DNA of 64,000 bases from assembly GCA_028874215.1 (NCBI GenBank), contig JAPPLF010000034.1:1-64000 (forward strand), in the 5' to 3' direction. Positions 34,352 through 42,200 of the stretch are shown here, in pieces. Origin of the DNA: Acidobacteriota bacterium (GTDB taxonomy: Bacteria; Acidobacteriota; UBA6911; RPQK01; JAJDTT01). How positions within the stretch are numbered: the first letter of the stretch is position 1; each line of letters starts with the position of its first letter. The notes beneath the pieces were generated by a model that was not told the origin of the DNA, ran no database searches, and saw only the letters and a program-made list of their open reading frames with translations. The translations under genes and the position numbers were made by a program.

Positions 34352-35248
34352 GTGAGAAGGGCCGCGGGTTCTCCGGGCATGATTCCCGGCATCGTGAGCA
34401 ACTGCTGGCAATGGCAGTTGGAACAGGGATCCGGGCTGGAGGACCTGCTGGGCCAGGCGTTGGATCGAGGTTACCTCGCCGTTGAATTGAGGCAGACCTG
34501 CCTCGGTTCTTTCGAGGAACCGGACGGCTTTGTGCCCAAGGTGCCCGCCCTCGGACGCTTGGCGGACCGTTTCCCCGAAATCCAGTTCGATCTGGCCCTC
34601 GCGTTTCCGTTCCTGGGTCCCGGCGGAGTCGTTGAAGACCCGTTGTTCCAAACGGGAGTGGAGGGCGCGCGGGCGCTCTCGGGCCGCTTTCGTCCCCACC
34701 TGCGGCTGGTCGACCTGGAGACGACCGGCGAAATGTTGCGGGACAGGGAACCGCAGGCCGCCCATGAGGTGGCCCGGCTCGCCGAACCGCTGGCGGACGC
34801 CGGAGGCTGGCTTTCGCTGGAGCATGCCCGGCAGCCTTGGACCAGCTTCACCCGGGTGATGGGCGAGGCCCGCCGCCTGCTGGGAAGCCGTTCGGACCAT
34901 CTCCGCCTCTGCTACGATCCGGTCAATCTGTTGTTCGCTTCCGACCGGCCCGATCCGGCCGGGGTCGTCCGGAGCCTGGACGCCGCCAATTTGTCGATGG
35001 TCCACCTGAAGCAGTTCCATGCAGGGGAGCTCCAGATCTCGATCGAGGCTGGAGAGATCGACTGGGAGGCTCAGATTTCGGTTTTGGCACGGCATGGATA
35101 CAAGGGGCCGGCCCATTTCGAGGTCCGGCCGGACGAACGAATCTGGGAGAACCTCGACCGGAGCCGGGTCTACCTGGAATCACTCGGCGGGCGTTTCAGG
35201 GACACCCGGTCCGGAGGAGAAGTGGAATGGGAAGATCGACGAATGTGA
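34352..35248 (+). CDS. Sugar phosphate isomerase/epimerase-like TIM-barrel protein
   Basis: A protein of about 298 residues that looks like a xylose-isomerase-like TIM barrel: GLEDLLGQALDRGYLAVELR near the N terminus, LRLCYDPVNLLFA and MVHLKQFHAGELQISIEAGE toward the end, and HFEVRPDERIWENLDRSRVYL at the close. Metal-ligand Glu, Asp and His residues can be placed at the strand ends (VELR, YDPVN, VHLK, FEVRP). The GTG start at 34352 is inferred; ATG at 34379 is possible. Its end overlaps the cyclase gene by 22 bases. A role in isomerising the sugar handled by the neighbouring oxidoreductases is likely. Confidence 0.7.
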   Translation: MRRAAGSPGMIPGIVSNCWQWQLEQGSGLEDLLGQALDRGYLAVELRQTCLGSFEEPDGFVPKVPALGRLADRFPEIQFDLALAFPFLGPGGVVEDPLFQTGVEGARALSGRFRPHLRLVDLETTGEMLRDREPQAAHEVARLAEPLADAGGWLSLEHARQPWTSFTRVMGEARRLLGSRSDHLRLCYDPVNLLFASDRPDPAGVVRSLDAANLSMVHLKQFHAGELQISIEAGEIDWEAQISVLARHGYKGPAHFEVRPDERIWENLDRSRVYLESLGGRFRDTRSGGEVEWEDRRM

Positions 35249-36225
35249 GTTCAGGAATCCTTCTGTTGTGCCTTGGCCTTTTTTCCGCCGGAGTGCATCT
35301 GGCCTGCGGGGGCGAGCAGGAGGCGGACCGCCATCGAATGACGGCCGCGGACATCGAGCGCTGGATGACGGAACTCTCGAACTGGGGCCGGTGGGGCGAG
35401 GGGGACGAGATGGGTGCGGTGAACCTGATCACCCCCGCCAAACGGCGGGCAGCGGCCCAATTGGTCCGGGAAGGGGTCTCCGTGTCGCTGGCCCGGAACG
35501 CGGAGATGGCCGAGGCCGTCGACAACCCCTATCCCTTCGTGCAAGAGATGAAGATGACGCCTCCTTTTGCCAGCGACGTCTTCTCCGTCCGCTATCACGG
35601 ATACGCTCACACCCACATCGATGCTCTCTGTCACCTGATGCATGGGGGAAAGCTCTACAACGGCTTTCCGGAGTCGGAAGTGACCGAGGCGGGGGCCGGC
35701 AAGCTGGGGATCCTGGAGCTGAAGAACGGCATCTTCACCCGTGGAATTCTGATGGACATTCCGAGGCTCAAGAAGGTGCCCTATCTGGAACCGAAAACGG
35801 CCATCTATCCCGAGGATCTGGAGTCCTGGGAACGGCAGGCCGGGGTTGAAGTGGCCAGTGGCGACGCGGTCTTCATCCGGACCGGCCGCTGGGCTCGGCG
35901 CGACGAGAAGGGGCCCTGGGACGTGGGGAGCAGCTCCGCGGGGCTTCACGCGTCCTGCGTCAAGTGGTTGCGGCAGCGGGACGTCGCCCTGGTGGGCAGC
36001 GACGCCGCGTCGGACGTCCTCCCGTCGCGGATCGAGGGCGCTGGCCAGCCGGTCCATCAGTTGCTGCTCGTTTCCATGGGAGTCCCCATCTTCGACAATT
36101 GCGACCTTGAGGCGCTGGGGAACGAGGCCGAGAGACAGGGGCGCTGGGAGTTTCTGCTGACGGCGGCTCCGCTTCCGGTTCCGGGAGGGACCGGCTCTCC
36201 GTTGAATCCCATCGCGACATTCTAG
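35227..36225 (+). CDS. Cyclase-family protein (kynurenine formamidase-like), putative lipoprotein
   Basis: A 332-residue protein of the PF04199 cyclase family. An N-terminal hydrophobic stretch LLLCLGLFSAGVHLAC ends with a Cys (possible lipid anchor, poor lipobox). The metal-site block is YHGYAHTHIDALCHLMHGG, related to the HxGTHxD motif; GVEVASGDAVFIRTGRW and ALVGSDAASDVLPSR are also family blocks. GGAGG lies nine bases before the ATG at 35227. These hydrolases act on amide or lactone bonds; a lactonase role after sugar oxidation would fit but is inferred. It overlaps the isomerase gene end. Confidence 0.8.
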   Translation: MGRSTNVSSGILLLCLGLFSAGVHLACGGEQEADRHRMTAADIERWMTELSNWGRWGEGDEMGAVNLITPAKRRAAAQLVREGVSVSLARNAEMAEAVDNPYPFVQEMKMTPPFASDVFSVRYHGYAHTHIDALCHLMHGGKLYNGFPESEVTEAGAGKLGILELKNGIFTRGILMDIPRLKKVPYLEPKTAIYPEDLESWERQAGVEVASGDAVFIRTGRWARRDEKGPWDVGSSSAGLHASCVKWLRQRDVALVGSDAASDVLPSRIEGAGQPVHQLLLVSMGVPIFDNCDLEALGNEAERQGRWEFLLTAAPLPVPGGTGSPLNPIATF

Positions 36226-36234
36226 GAGTCTGCC

Positions 36235-37281
36235 ATGCAGAGAGTGAGAGTGGGCTTGATTGGAGCCGGCTGGGTGGCGGTGAATCGGCACCTGCCTGCG
36301 CTTCAGAAGATCCCGGACGTGGACCTGAAGCTGATCTGGTCCCGCGATCCCGAAAAGGCCCGGGAGGTGGCCGGCCGGTTCGGCGTCCGCGCCACCGTCT
36401 CCCGGTGGCGGGATGTGATCCACTCGGCCGAGGTGGATGCGGTCATCATCGCCACGCCGCCGGTGCTGCACCTGCCGGCCACCGTCGAGGCCCTGAACGC
36501 CGGGAAGCATGTCCTCTGCCAGGCCCGAATGGCCCGGAATCTGGATGAGGCGCAGAAAATGTTGGAGGCGGCGCGGTCCTCACGCCTGGTGACGGCCCTG
36601 TACCCGCCGCTGCCCGGTCTCAAGGGCGACCGGGCCATGATCCGTCTCCTCCACGAAGAGGAATACGTGGGGACCATCCGCGAGGTCCGGATTACCGGGA
36701 TGAGCGTGGACACCGATCCCAACAGTTACCGGAGCTACCGTTGGGACCCGCAGGTCTCGGGAATCAACACCATGACTCTGGGAATGTGGAACGAGGTGGC
36801 CAATCGGTGGTTGGGGCCCACGGTCCAGGTGGCGGCGCTGGCTCAGTCGCACCGCCATGGGGGTTCCGCCGATATGGGAGTGCCCGACTCCGTGGCGGTG
36901 GCGGCCCGGCTCGAGTGCGGCGCCACCGCCACTTACCACTTCTCCAATTGGGCCGCCGGATCGCCCGGAAGCCGGATCGAGATCTACGGGGACCGGGGCG
37001 CTCTCGTCTACCAGCTTTTTGCGGAGGAGATTCGGGGGCTCACGGGAACCGGCACGGAGTTCAAGACGATTCCCGTCCCCAGTGAGGAACAGCGGGTGCA
37101 GGACACCGACTCCCAGTTCATCCGCGCCATCCTGCAAAGGACGCCGGTGGCGCCGTCTTTCCAGGAAGGACTGCTCTACATGCAGTTCCTGGAAGCCGTT
37201 GCCCTTTCGTTGAAGACGGGCCGGTCGGTCTCGCTGCCGCCCGAACCGCGAATGGAAACCTGGGACCGGTTCCTGACCTGA
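36235..37281 (+). CDS. Divergent Gfo/Idh/MocA protein lacking EKP and His motifs
   Basis: A 348-residue protein. The Rossmann motif VGLIGAGWVAVNRHLPAL is intact, and the acidic turn is present, but the EKP block is CQARMARNLDEA (Gln-Ala-Arg) and the substrate block is SGINTMTLGMWNEVANRWLG, with no GGG-xx-H-xx-D pattern. The rest keeps the family fold (VPDSVAVAARLECGATATYHF; GSRIEIYGDRGALVYQL). TAGGAG is six bases upstream of the ATG. It may be a sugar-binding or regulatory paralogue, or a reaction with a different proton relay. Confidence 0.8.
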   Translation: MQRVRVGLIGAGWVAVNRHLPALQKIPDVDLKLIWSRDPEKAREVAGRFGVRATVSRWRDVIHSAEVDAVIIATPPVLHLPATVEALNAGKHVLCQARMARNLDEAQKMLEAARSSRLVTALYPPLPGLKGDRAMIRLLHEEEYVGTIREVRITGMSVDTDPNSYRSYRWDPQVSGINTMTLGMWNEVANRWLGPTVQVAALAQSHRHGGSADMGVPDSVAVAARLECGATATYHFSNWAAGSPGSRIEIYGDRGALVYQLFAEEIRGLTGTGTEFKTIPVPSEEQRVQDTDSQFIRAILQRTPVAPSFQEGLLYMQFLEAVALSLKTGRSVSLPPEPRMETWDRFLT

Positions 37282-37323
37282 TCCAGTCTGACCCGAATCC
37301 TGCCGGGAATTGGCGGCGTGCTT

Positions 37324-38118
37324 TCAGGCCACGGTCCAGCCCGCGTCCACCATCAGGTTGTTCCCGGTGATGTGGCGAGCCGATTCGGAGCAGAGAAAAA
37401 GAATGGCCTGGGCCAGCTCTTCCGGTTCCACCAGCTCCTTTTGGGGGATGGGCCCGAACATGACCTTCTCCAGAACCTGTTGCCGCGAGAGCCCGTGAAG
37501 CTCGGCCTGCTTCTCGATCTGGTTCTCCACCAGGCGCGTCCTCGTATAACCGGGTGAGACGGCATTGACCGTGATGCCCCGGGTGGCCACTTCCAGGGCC
37601 ACGGTGCGGGTGAGTCCCAGCAGGCCGTGCTTGGCGCTCACGTAGGCCGTTTTGTAGGGCGAGGCCACCACGGCGTGAATGGAGGTGAGGTTGACGATCC
37701 GTCCCCACCCCTGGGACGCCATCCCGGGTACGAAGCGCCGGATGTAGAGAAAGGGTCCCCGCAGCAGGATGCCGTTGAGCCGGTCCCACTCCGGAATGGG
37801 GAACTCCTCCACCGGACTGAGGTATTGCACGCCGGCGTTGTTGACCAGAATCTGAACCGTCCCCAGCGCACTTGTGCAGTCTTCGTGGACCCGTTCCACA
37901 TCGTCTTCCGCGGCCACGTCCGCGATCAGTGCCAGCGCCCTGCCGCCCTGCTGCCGGATGGAAGCCGCCACGGATTCCACGGCGTCTCGCTCCAGGTCCA
38001 CGCAGCAGACGGCGGCGCCTGCCGAAGCCAGGGTGAACGCCACCTCGCGTCCGATGCCGTTGCCCGCGCCGGTCACCAGAGCAACTCGTCCCTCCAAATT
38101 CACCGTCGAGTCATTCAT
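37324..38118 (-). CDS. 3-hydroxybutyrate dehydrogenase-like SDR
   Basis: A 264-residue SDR. VTGAGNGIGREVAF is the cofactor motif, VNNAGVQYLSPVEEF the NNAG block, NLTSIHAVVASPYKTAYVSAKHG the Ser-Tyr-Lys site (complete, unlike the SDR at 32858). The late block LVENQIEKQAELHG and ITGNNLMVDAGW closely follow 3-hydroxybutyrate dehydrogenases. AGAGGA is nine bases before the ATG. It ends a five-gene minus-strand run and overlaps the TPR gene stop by four bases. Confidence 0.85.
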   Translation of the reverse strand: MNDSTVNLEGRVALVTGAGNGIGREVAFTLASAGAAVCCVDLERDAVESVAASIRQQGGRALALIADVAAEDDVERVHEDCTSALGTVQILVNNAGVQYLSPVEEFPIPEWDRLNGILLRGPFLYIRRFVPGMASQGWGRIVNLTSIHAVVASPYKTAYVSAKHGLLGLTRTVALEVATRGITVNAVSPGYTRTRLVENQIEKQAELHGLSRQQVLEKVMFGPIPQKELVEPEELAQAILFLCSESARHITGNNLMVDAGWTVA

Positions 38119-38450
38119 GGTCCGGTTTCCTCTTGCTCCAGTTCCTCCAGCGCCCGGACCAGTTCTTCCCGCGCATGCTGGTTTCCCTGGGTTTCGGCGA
38201 TCCGGATGCCCCGCGCGAGGGTCTCCCGAGCCTGCTCGATTCCTCCCGACAGGACGAGAGCCGTTCCGAACTGGTAGTAGGCCGGGACGTACCGAGGGTG
38301 GAGCTCCAACAACCGGCCGAAAGCCCGGACGGCTTCCTCGATCCTGCCCAGCCGCTTGTACTCCATGGCCAGCCCATAGAGCGGGAATGGATCGCCGGAG
38401 CCCTGCGCCGCCAATTGCCGGAGCCTTTCCAACCGGGATGGAGCAGACAT
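38115..38450 (-). CDS. Small TPR protein
   Basis: A 111-residue cytoplasmic protein with two to three tetratricopeptide repeats (PLYGLAMEYKRLGRIEEAVR, FGRLLELHPRYVPAYYQFGT, SGGIEQARETLARGIRIA). Stop overlaps the start of the 3-hydroxybutyrate dehydrogenase-like gene by four bases (ATGA on the minus strand), and it begins six bases after the NAD kinase stop. TAGGA is five bases upstream. Probably a protein-interaction adaptor. Confidence 0.7.
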   Translation of the reverse strand: MSAPSRLERLRQLAAQGSGDPFPLYGLAMEYKRLGRIEEAVRAFGRLLELHPRYVPAYYQFGTALVLSGGIEQARETLARGIRIAETQGNQHAREELVRALEELEQEETGP

Positions 38451-38456
38451 GAGTTC

Positions 38457-39311
38457 CTACCTCTGCGCCCATTTGAGCTTTTCTCTCAAGACGTCGAAAA
38501 AGCTCTTGTTGTGGGGTTTGATCAATTCGATTCGACGACGGGAGCAGGTGCAGACGATCTGGTCACCTTCGGCGAGTTCCACTCCCTGCTGGCCATCGAC
38601 GGTCAGCATGACGTCTTCGCCCGAAGTCAGAATGATGCGGATCTCGCTCTCCGGAGGAAAGACCAGGGGGCGGTTGGTCAGGGTGTGGGGACAGATGGGA
38701 GTCACCACGGTGCAGGCCAGGGAAGGCAGCACGATGGGGCCTCCGGCGGCGAGGGAATACGCGGTGGATCCGGTCGGAGTGGCGATGATGAGGCCGTCGG
38801 CCAGAAACGTGGCCATGAAGTCCTCGCCGATGTAGGCATCGAGCTGGATGATTCGGGCCAGGGCGCCCTTGGTGATGACCACGTCGTTCAGCGCGTGAAA
38901 GCTGGCGCCGGACCCGTTGCCCCGCTTCAGGGTGGCGTCGAGAAGCCGTCTCTCGTCGATCCGGTGTTGGCCCTTCAGCAGCCTTTCCAGAGCTTCATAG
39001 AGCTCGTCGAGAGTGACCTCGGTGAGGAATCCCAGGGAACCCAGGTTCACTGCCAGGATGGGCGCGGTGTTGTCGCCGATGGCGCGGGCCACCGAGAGGA
39101 TGGTGCCGTCGCCTCCGAAGACGATGATGGCGTCGACCCGCGATGGCATCTCTTCCCGGCTGACACCCGGGTATCCCGAGAGTTGGAAGTTCTCCAGGAC
39201 ACTCTCCTCCACCAGCGTCTCGCACCCTCGCCGCCGCAGCCAAAGCAGGATCTGCTCCAGGTTGCGGGCGAACTCGGTGCGGTGCGGTTTGGAAACGACC
39301 CCTACTCTCAA
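38457..39311 (-). CDS. nadK: NAD kinase
   Basis: A 284-residue ATP-NAD kinase that makes NADP+. GGDGT lies at 66-70, LAVNLGSLGFLT follows, and the NAD-binding NDVVI, TPTGSTAYSLAAGGP and VTPICPHTLTNRPLVFP blocks are all in place. It sits in a minus-strand run with TPR and YHS-like genes and a 3-hydroxybutyrate dehydrogenase-like gene. NADP supply would suit the many NAD(P)-dependent enzymes of the neighbouring island. Confidence 0.95.
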   Translation of the reverse strand: MRVGVVSKPHRTEFARNLEQILLWLRRRGCETLVEESVLENFQLSGYPGVSREEMPSRVDAIIVFGGDGTILSVARAIGDNTAPILAVNLGSLGFLTEVTLDELYEALERLLKGQHRIDERRLLDATLKRGNGSGASFHALNDVVITKGALARIIQLDAYIGEDFMATFLADGLIIATPTGSTAYSLAAGGPIVLPSLACTVVTPICPHTLTNRPLVFPPESEIRIILTSGEDVMLTVDGQQGVELAEGDQIVCTCSRRRIELIKPHNKSFFDVLREKLKWAQR

Positions 39312-39350
39312 AGTCGTTGTTCTCCCCAGGAAACGGATTCGTCCGGGTGT

Positions 39351-39629
39351 CTACCGATCCCGGCCTCCCCGAAGGAACTTGTCCCGGCATTCCGCGGAGC
39401 AGAAGTAGAGGTCCATGTTCTTCCTGCGGGTTCGGACCGCCAAGTCGGTAGCGACGTAGATTCCGCATTGCGGATCCTTCACCATCCGGCCCCGGACCGT
39501 GGCGCGGACTCTGCTGGAACCGTCCCGGGCACGTTTTCTCGACGCGTTTCGGCCCGCTCCGAAAAGGCGCGCGATGAGTGCCCGCACCACCAGGAGGAGA
39601 AGCAGAAGGATCAGAATCCGGAACAACAA
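39351..39629 (-). CDS. Small membrane protein with YHS/TRASH-like zinc motif
   Basis: A 92-residue protein. Residues 2-20 are a strongly hydrophobic helix (LFRILILLLLLLVVRALIA), and the C terminus has a Cys pattern of YHS-type domains: DPQCGIYV near 53-60 and CSAECRDKF near the end. It may bind a metal at the membrane. It lies between the TPR gene (ten bases) and nadK (39 bases). Confidence 0.65.
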   Translation of the reverse strand: MLFRILILLLLLLVVRALIARLFGAGRNASRKRARDGSSRVRATVRGRMVKDPQCGIYVATDLAVRTRRKNMDLYFCSAECRDKFLRGGRDR

Positions 39630-39639
39630 CCGTCCATCC

Positions 39640-40230
39640 TCAGGACTGCTCTTGATTCAGGCGTTCGCGAGCGTTGTTGATAAATTCCTCGATCTTCTCT
39701 TTGTCGGCATGCGCCGGATGGGCCGCCAAGAGTCTCTGCCAGATCCGGATCGCCGTTTCGAGCTCACCGGAAAAGTAGTGCGCGATGCCCAGATTCTGCA
39801 GGGTCTGGGGATGATTCGGATCCAGCGACAGGGACTTCCGATAGGACTCGATGGCCGATTCCACCTGTCCCTGGTAGAGCTGGGCCGTTCCCAGGTCGGT
39901 GCGGACGCTGACGTTGCCGGGGTCCAATTCCAGGGCCTCCGTATACCAGGCGGCGGCCGCGTCCCAGCGCTTCATGTCGTAGTACGAATTGCCCAGGCGA
40001 ATTCGCACTTCCGTGTCTTCGGGATGGTCCCTGGCGTGATCCTGGAGCCGGGCCAACTGCTCCAGCACTTCCGGCGGGGGATGATCGGATGGCAGAGCGG
40101 AGGAGTCTGCCTGCGCCTGGGGCGCCGGCTCGGGGACGGTTGCCTCTTGCTGAGTTCGAGCGGCGAAGAAACCGAGGATGAACCCTATCACGACGCCGGT
40201 CGCGGCCGCCACCCGCGGCTTTTTCTGCAT
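39640..40230 (-). CDS. Membrane-anchored TPR protein
   Basis: A 196-residue protein. An N-terminal segment GVVIGFILGFFAARTQQE is one transmembrane helix, followed by an Ala/Pro-rich linker and four TPR repeats (LQDHARDHPEDTEVRIRLG, AAAWYTEALELDPGNVSV, AIESYRKSLSLDPNHPQTL, AIRIWQRLLAAHPAHAD). It heads the minus-strand operon containing nadK. No clear SD is seen. Similar proteins scaffold cytochrome-c maturation, but that is only a resemblance. Confidence 0.75.
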   Translation of the reverse strand: MQKKPRVAAATGVVIGFILGFFAARTQQEATVPEPAPQAQADSSALPSDHPPPEVLEQLARLQDHARDHPEDTEVRIRLGNSYYDMKRWDAAAAWYTEALELDPGNVSVRTDLGTAQLYQGQVESAIESYRKSLSLDPNHPQTLQNLGIAHYFSGELETAIRIWQRLLAAHPAHADKEKIEEFINNARERLNQEQS

Positions 40231-40331
40231 TGGGGCGCGTATGTTATCATAATTTTCTCGGTGGGCTGTCGGAGTTTCGACGGATTCGATGAATTTGCGA
40301 GGCGCACTTCCCCTCCAAGGACCGTTAATCC

Positions 40332-41033
40332 ATGTATCGGGGCCAGGACATCGGTGATCGCGATCAATTGGTCGCGACCTGTATCGAGATCCTGAGGTCC
40401 GGCAGCGAAGCCGAACGCTACAAGATCCTTCCCCACGTCAGTGTGACCCGCTGCAAGCGTTTCCTGGATCCGTTGCTGGAGTTGCTGCGGTCCAGGTCTG
40501 CGCAAGACAAGGAGTTTGCAGCGCTGGCTCTGGGTGCGTTGGGCGATCCGGCGGCAATTGGCCCGTTGTTCGCCGTTTTGCAGGACACCTACATATTCAG
40601 CAAGGGCCGGAACCGCTCCTTGGAAGCCGCCGTCATCCTCACTCTGGGCGAGATCGGCCACGAGAAAGCCGTCGCTCTATTGCTTCAAGTCTATGGCATG
40701 CGGTATCTCGATGAGCCGTCGGCCCACAACCGTAAAGTGAACGTGCTGTCGGCGCTGGGCCTGCTGGCTCAGCAGGGTAGTGAGAGTGCGGTCGGCGAGT
40801 TGTTGAGCCTGGCCGCGCAGGAGGTTTCAGACCGGCAGGCGCAGGCCGTCACCGAATTGTCGGTCGCCTATTGGCATCGAGCCCATCAGGTTCCGGATAC
40901 GGTGCTTAAGATGATGTACAGGATGACCGGGGCCGGCGCGGATGATGTCAGAAAGGCGGCCGTCGCCGCCCTCTCCACGCTGGCGAACCTGGGTTGCCGC
41001 AGGGCCGCCGGCTATTTTTCCGCTCCGGGTTGA
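40332..41033 (+). CDS. HEAT-repeat protein
   Basis: A 233-residue all-helical protein. Repeats such as FLDPLLELLRSRSAQDKEFA, ALALGALGDPAAIGPLFAVL, AAVILTLGEIGHEKAVALLL and NVLSALGLLAQQGSESAVGE, each helix pair ended by D/P or G, are HEAT/PBS-lyase-like. No lyase Cys is present. It is divergent from the TPR-nadK operon with about 100 bases between. A repeat cluster follows directly after its stop. Confidence 0.7.
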   Translation: MYRGQDIGDRDQLVATCIEILRSGSEAERYKILPHVSVTRCKRFLDPLLELLRSRSAQDKEFAALALGALGDPAAIGPLFAVLQDTYIFSKGRNRSLEAAVILTLGEIGHEKAVALLLQVYGMRYLDEPSAHNRKVNVLSALGLLAQQGSESAVGELLSLAAQEVSDRQAQAVTELSVAYWHRAHQVPDTVLKMMYRMTGAGADDVRKAAVAALSTLANLGCRRAAGYFSAPG

Positions 41034-41037
41034 GGAG

Positions 41038-41147
41038 GGGCGATTGGAAACCGTCCGCTCTTCGGTCGTCGGTCGTCGCTTGGCGACGGGGGACGGGGGA
41101 GTTCGGCGGTTAGGAAACCGCCGTTCCCGGTTAGAAAACCGCCGCTC
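41038..41147. repeat. Hairpin repeat cluster, copy 2 (REP-like)
   Basis: Three related elements are seen: a degenerate hairpin GGCGATTGGAAACCGTCC near 41038-41056, a perfect one GGCGGTTAGGAAACCGCC at 41105-41122, and a partial one CCGGTTAGAAAACCGCC at 41127-41143 followed by GCTCC. The stretch from 41034 to 41160 lies between the convergent ends of the HEAT and TPR genes and holds nothing else. Copies share the core of the 0.1-kb and 48-kb clusters. Confidence 0.7.
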
Positions 41148-41160
41148 CGCTCCTCGCCGC

Positions 41161-42183
41161 CTAGTTGCCGTCCTTCAACTGCTTGACCAGATCGCGGGCC
41201 ACCGGCGCGTTCTCGCCGTTGGGGTTGAGCTTGGCGTATTCGGCCAGATGGTTGATGGCCCCGTCGATCTGGTTCATTCCCAGCAGGACGATACCGAGCT
41301 GATAGTGGGCTTCGGCGTGCGTGGGATCGGATACCACCGCGTTTTTAAGGGCCTCTGAAGCCTGCTTGTTCTGCCCCTTGTTGATGAAGGTGACACCCAT
41401 ATTGTAGTAGTTGATGGCTGCGGCGGCCGGATCGACGGCGGCGTTGAGTTCGGCCGATTTCTTGAAGGCTTTCTCCGCATTGGACGAATCGCCCAGGTTG
41501 GCGTAGATGTTGCCCAGGTTCTGGTAGAAGGTGGCGTTGCCGGGAGCGATCTCGATGGCCTTGTTGTACGCATCGATCGCTTCCTTGTGTTTCTTCAGAT
41601 TCAGGTAGGCATTTCCCAGGTTGGCCCAGATGGCCGGCCTCCTGGGATCCTTGGTGACGCATTCCCGGAACGCAACGACCGCTTCCTCATTCTGGCCCAG
41701 ATTCAACGCCATGATTCCCCGGTTGTAGGCGGCGCGAACTTCCTTGACCACGGTCTGCTGCTTCATGAACTGCTCGCGCTCTTCCTTGGTCATTTCAAAG
41801 GCCAGCTTGCCCGACTTGCCCTCCTTGAGGGTGAAGTTGACCGTGCCGCGTTTCCCGCCGCCCCTGGGGTCGAAGCCGCCGTCATCGACGCCGAAACTGG
41901 CGCGAACGCCCGACTCGTACTCGGTGCGGAAGCCCGCCTTGCGAGCCACTACGGTGTAAGTGGCCTGGAGGTTCACCGCGCCGTGGTAGTACTTGCCCTT
42001 TTTGTTGGTCTTGAGGTTGTATTTCCGGCTGGTGTTCTCGCTTTGAATCGAGATTTCGACACCTTCGACGGGTTTGCCTGCGGTATCCGTGACGGTTCCC
42101 TCCAATTGCCCGACCTGAGCTTCCAGGCTCGGTGCGGTGAGAAGGAGCATCACGACGGCGATGGAGATCGTGGAGTATTTCAT
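41161..42183 (-). CDS. TPR protein with N-terminal carboxypeptidase-regulatory-like domain
   Basis: About 340 residues: a signal peptide (STISIAVVMLLLTAPSLEAQ), a carboxypeptidase-regulatory-like beta-sandwich (GQLEGTVTDTAGKPVEGVEI, then YKRKYNLKTNKKGKYY-type strands, read here as SRKYNLKTNKKGKYY), and five or more TPR repeats (YNRGIMALNLGQNEEAVVAF, NLGNAYLNLKKHKEAIDAYN, QNLGNIYANLGDSSNAEKAF). ATG 42183 is chosen because it starts the signal peptide. It is the second member of this architecture in the window. It lies 17 bases after a helicase gene and is likely the last gene of a four-gene run with rpiB and glyA. Confidence 0.8.
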   Translation of the reverse strand: MKYSTISIAVVMLLLTAPSLEAQVGQLEGTVTDTAGKPVEGVEISIQSENTSRKYNLKTNKKGKYYHGAVNLQATYTVVARKAGFRTEYESGVRASFGVDDGGFDPRGGGKRGTVNFTLKEGKSGKLAFEMTKEEREQFMKQQTVVKEVRAAYNRGIMALNLGQNEEAVVAFRECVTKDPRRPAIWANLGNAYLNLKKHKEAIDAYNKAIEIAPGNATFYQNLGNIYANLGDSSNAEKAFKKSAELNAAVDPAAAAINYYNMGVTFINKGQNKQASEALKNAVVSDPTHAEAHYQLGIVLLGMNQIDGAINHLAEYAKLNPNGENAPVARDLVKQLKDGN

Positions 42184-42200
42184 GAGTCCGCCTTTCTCAT

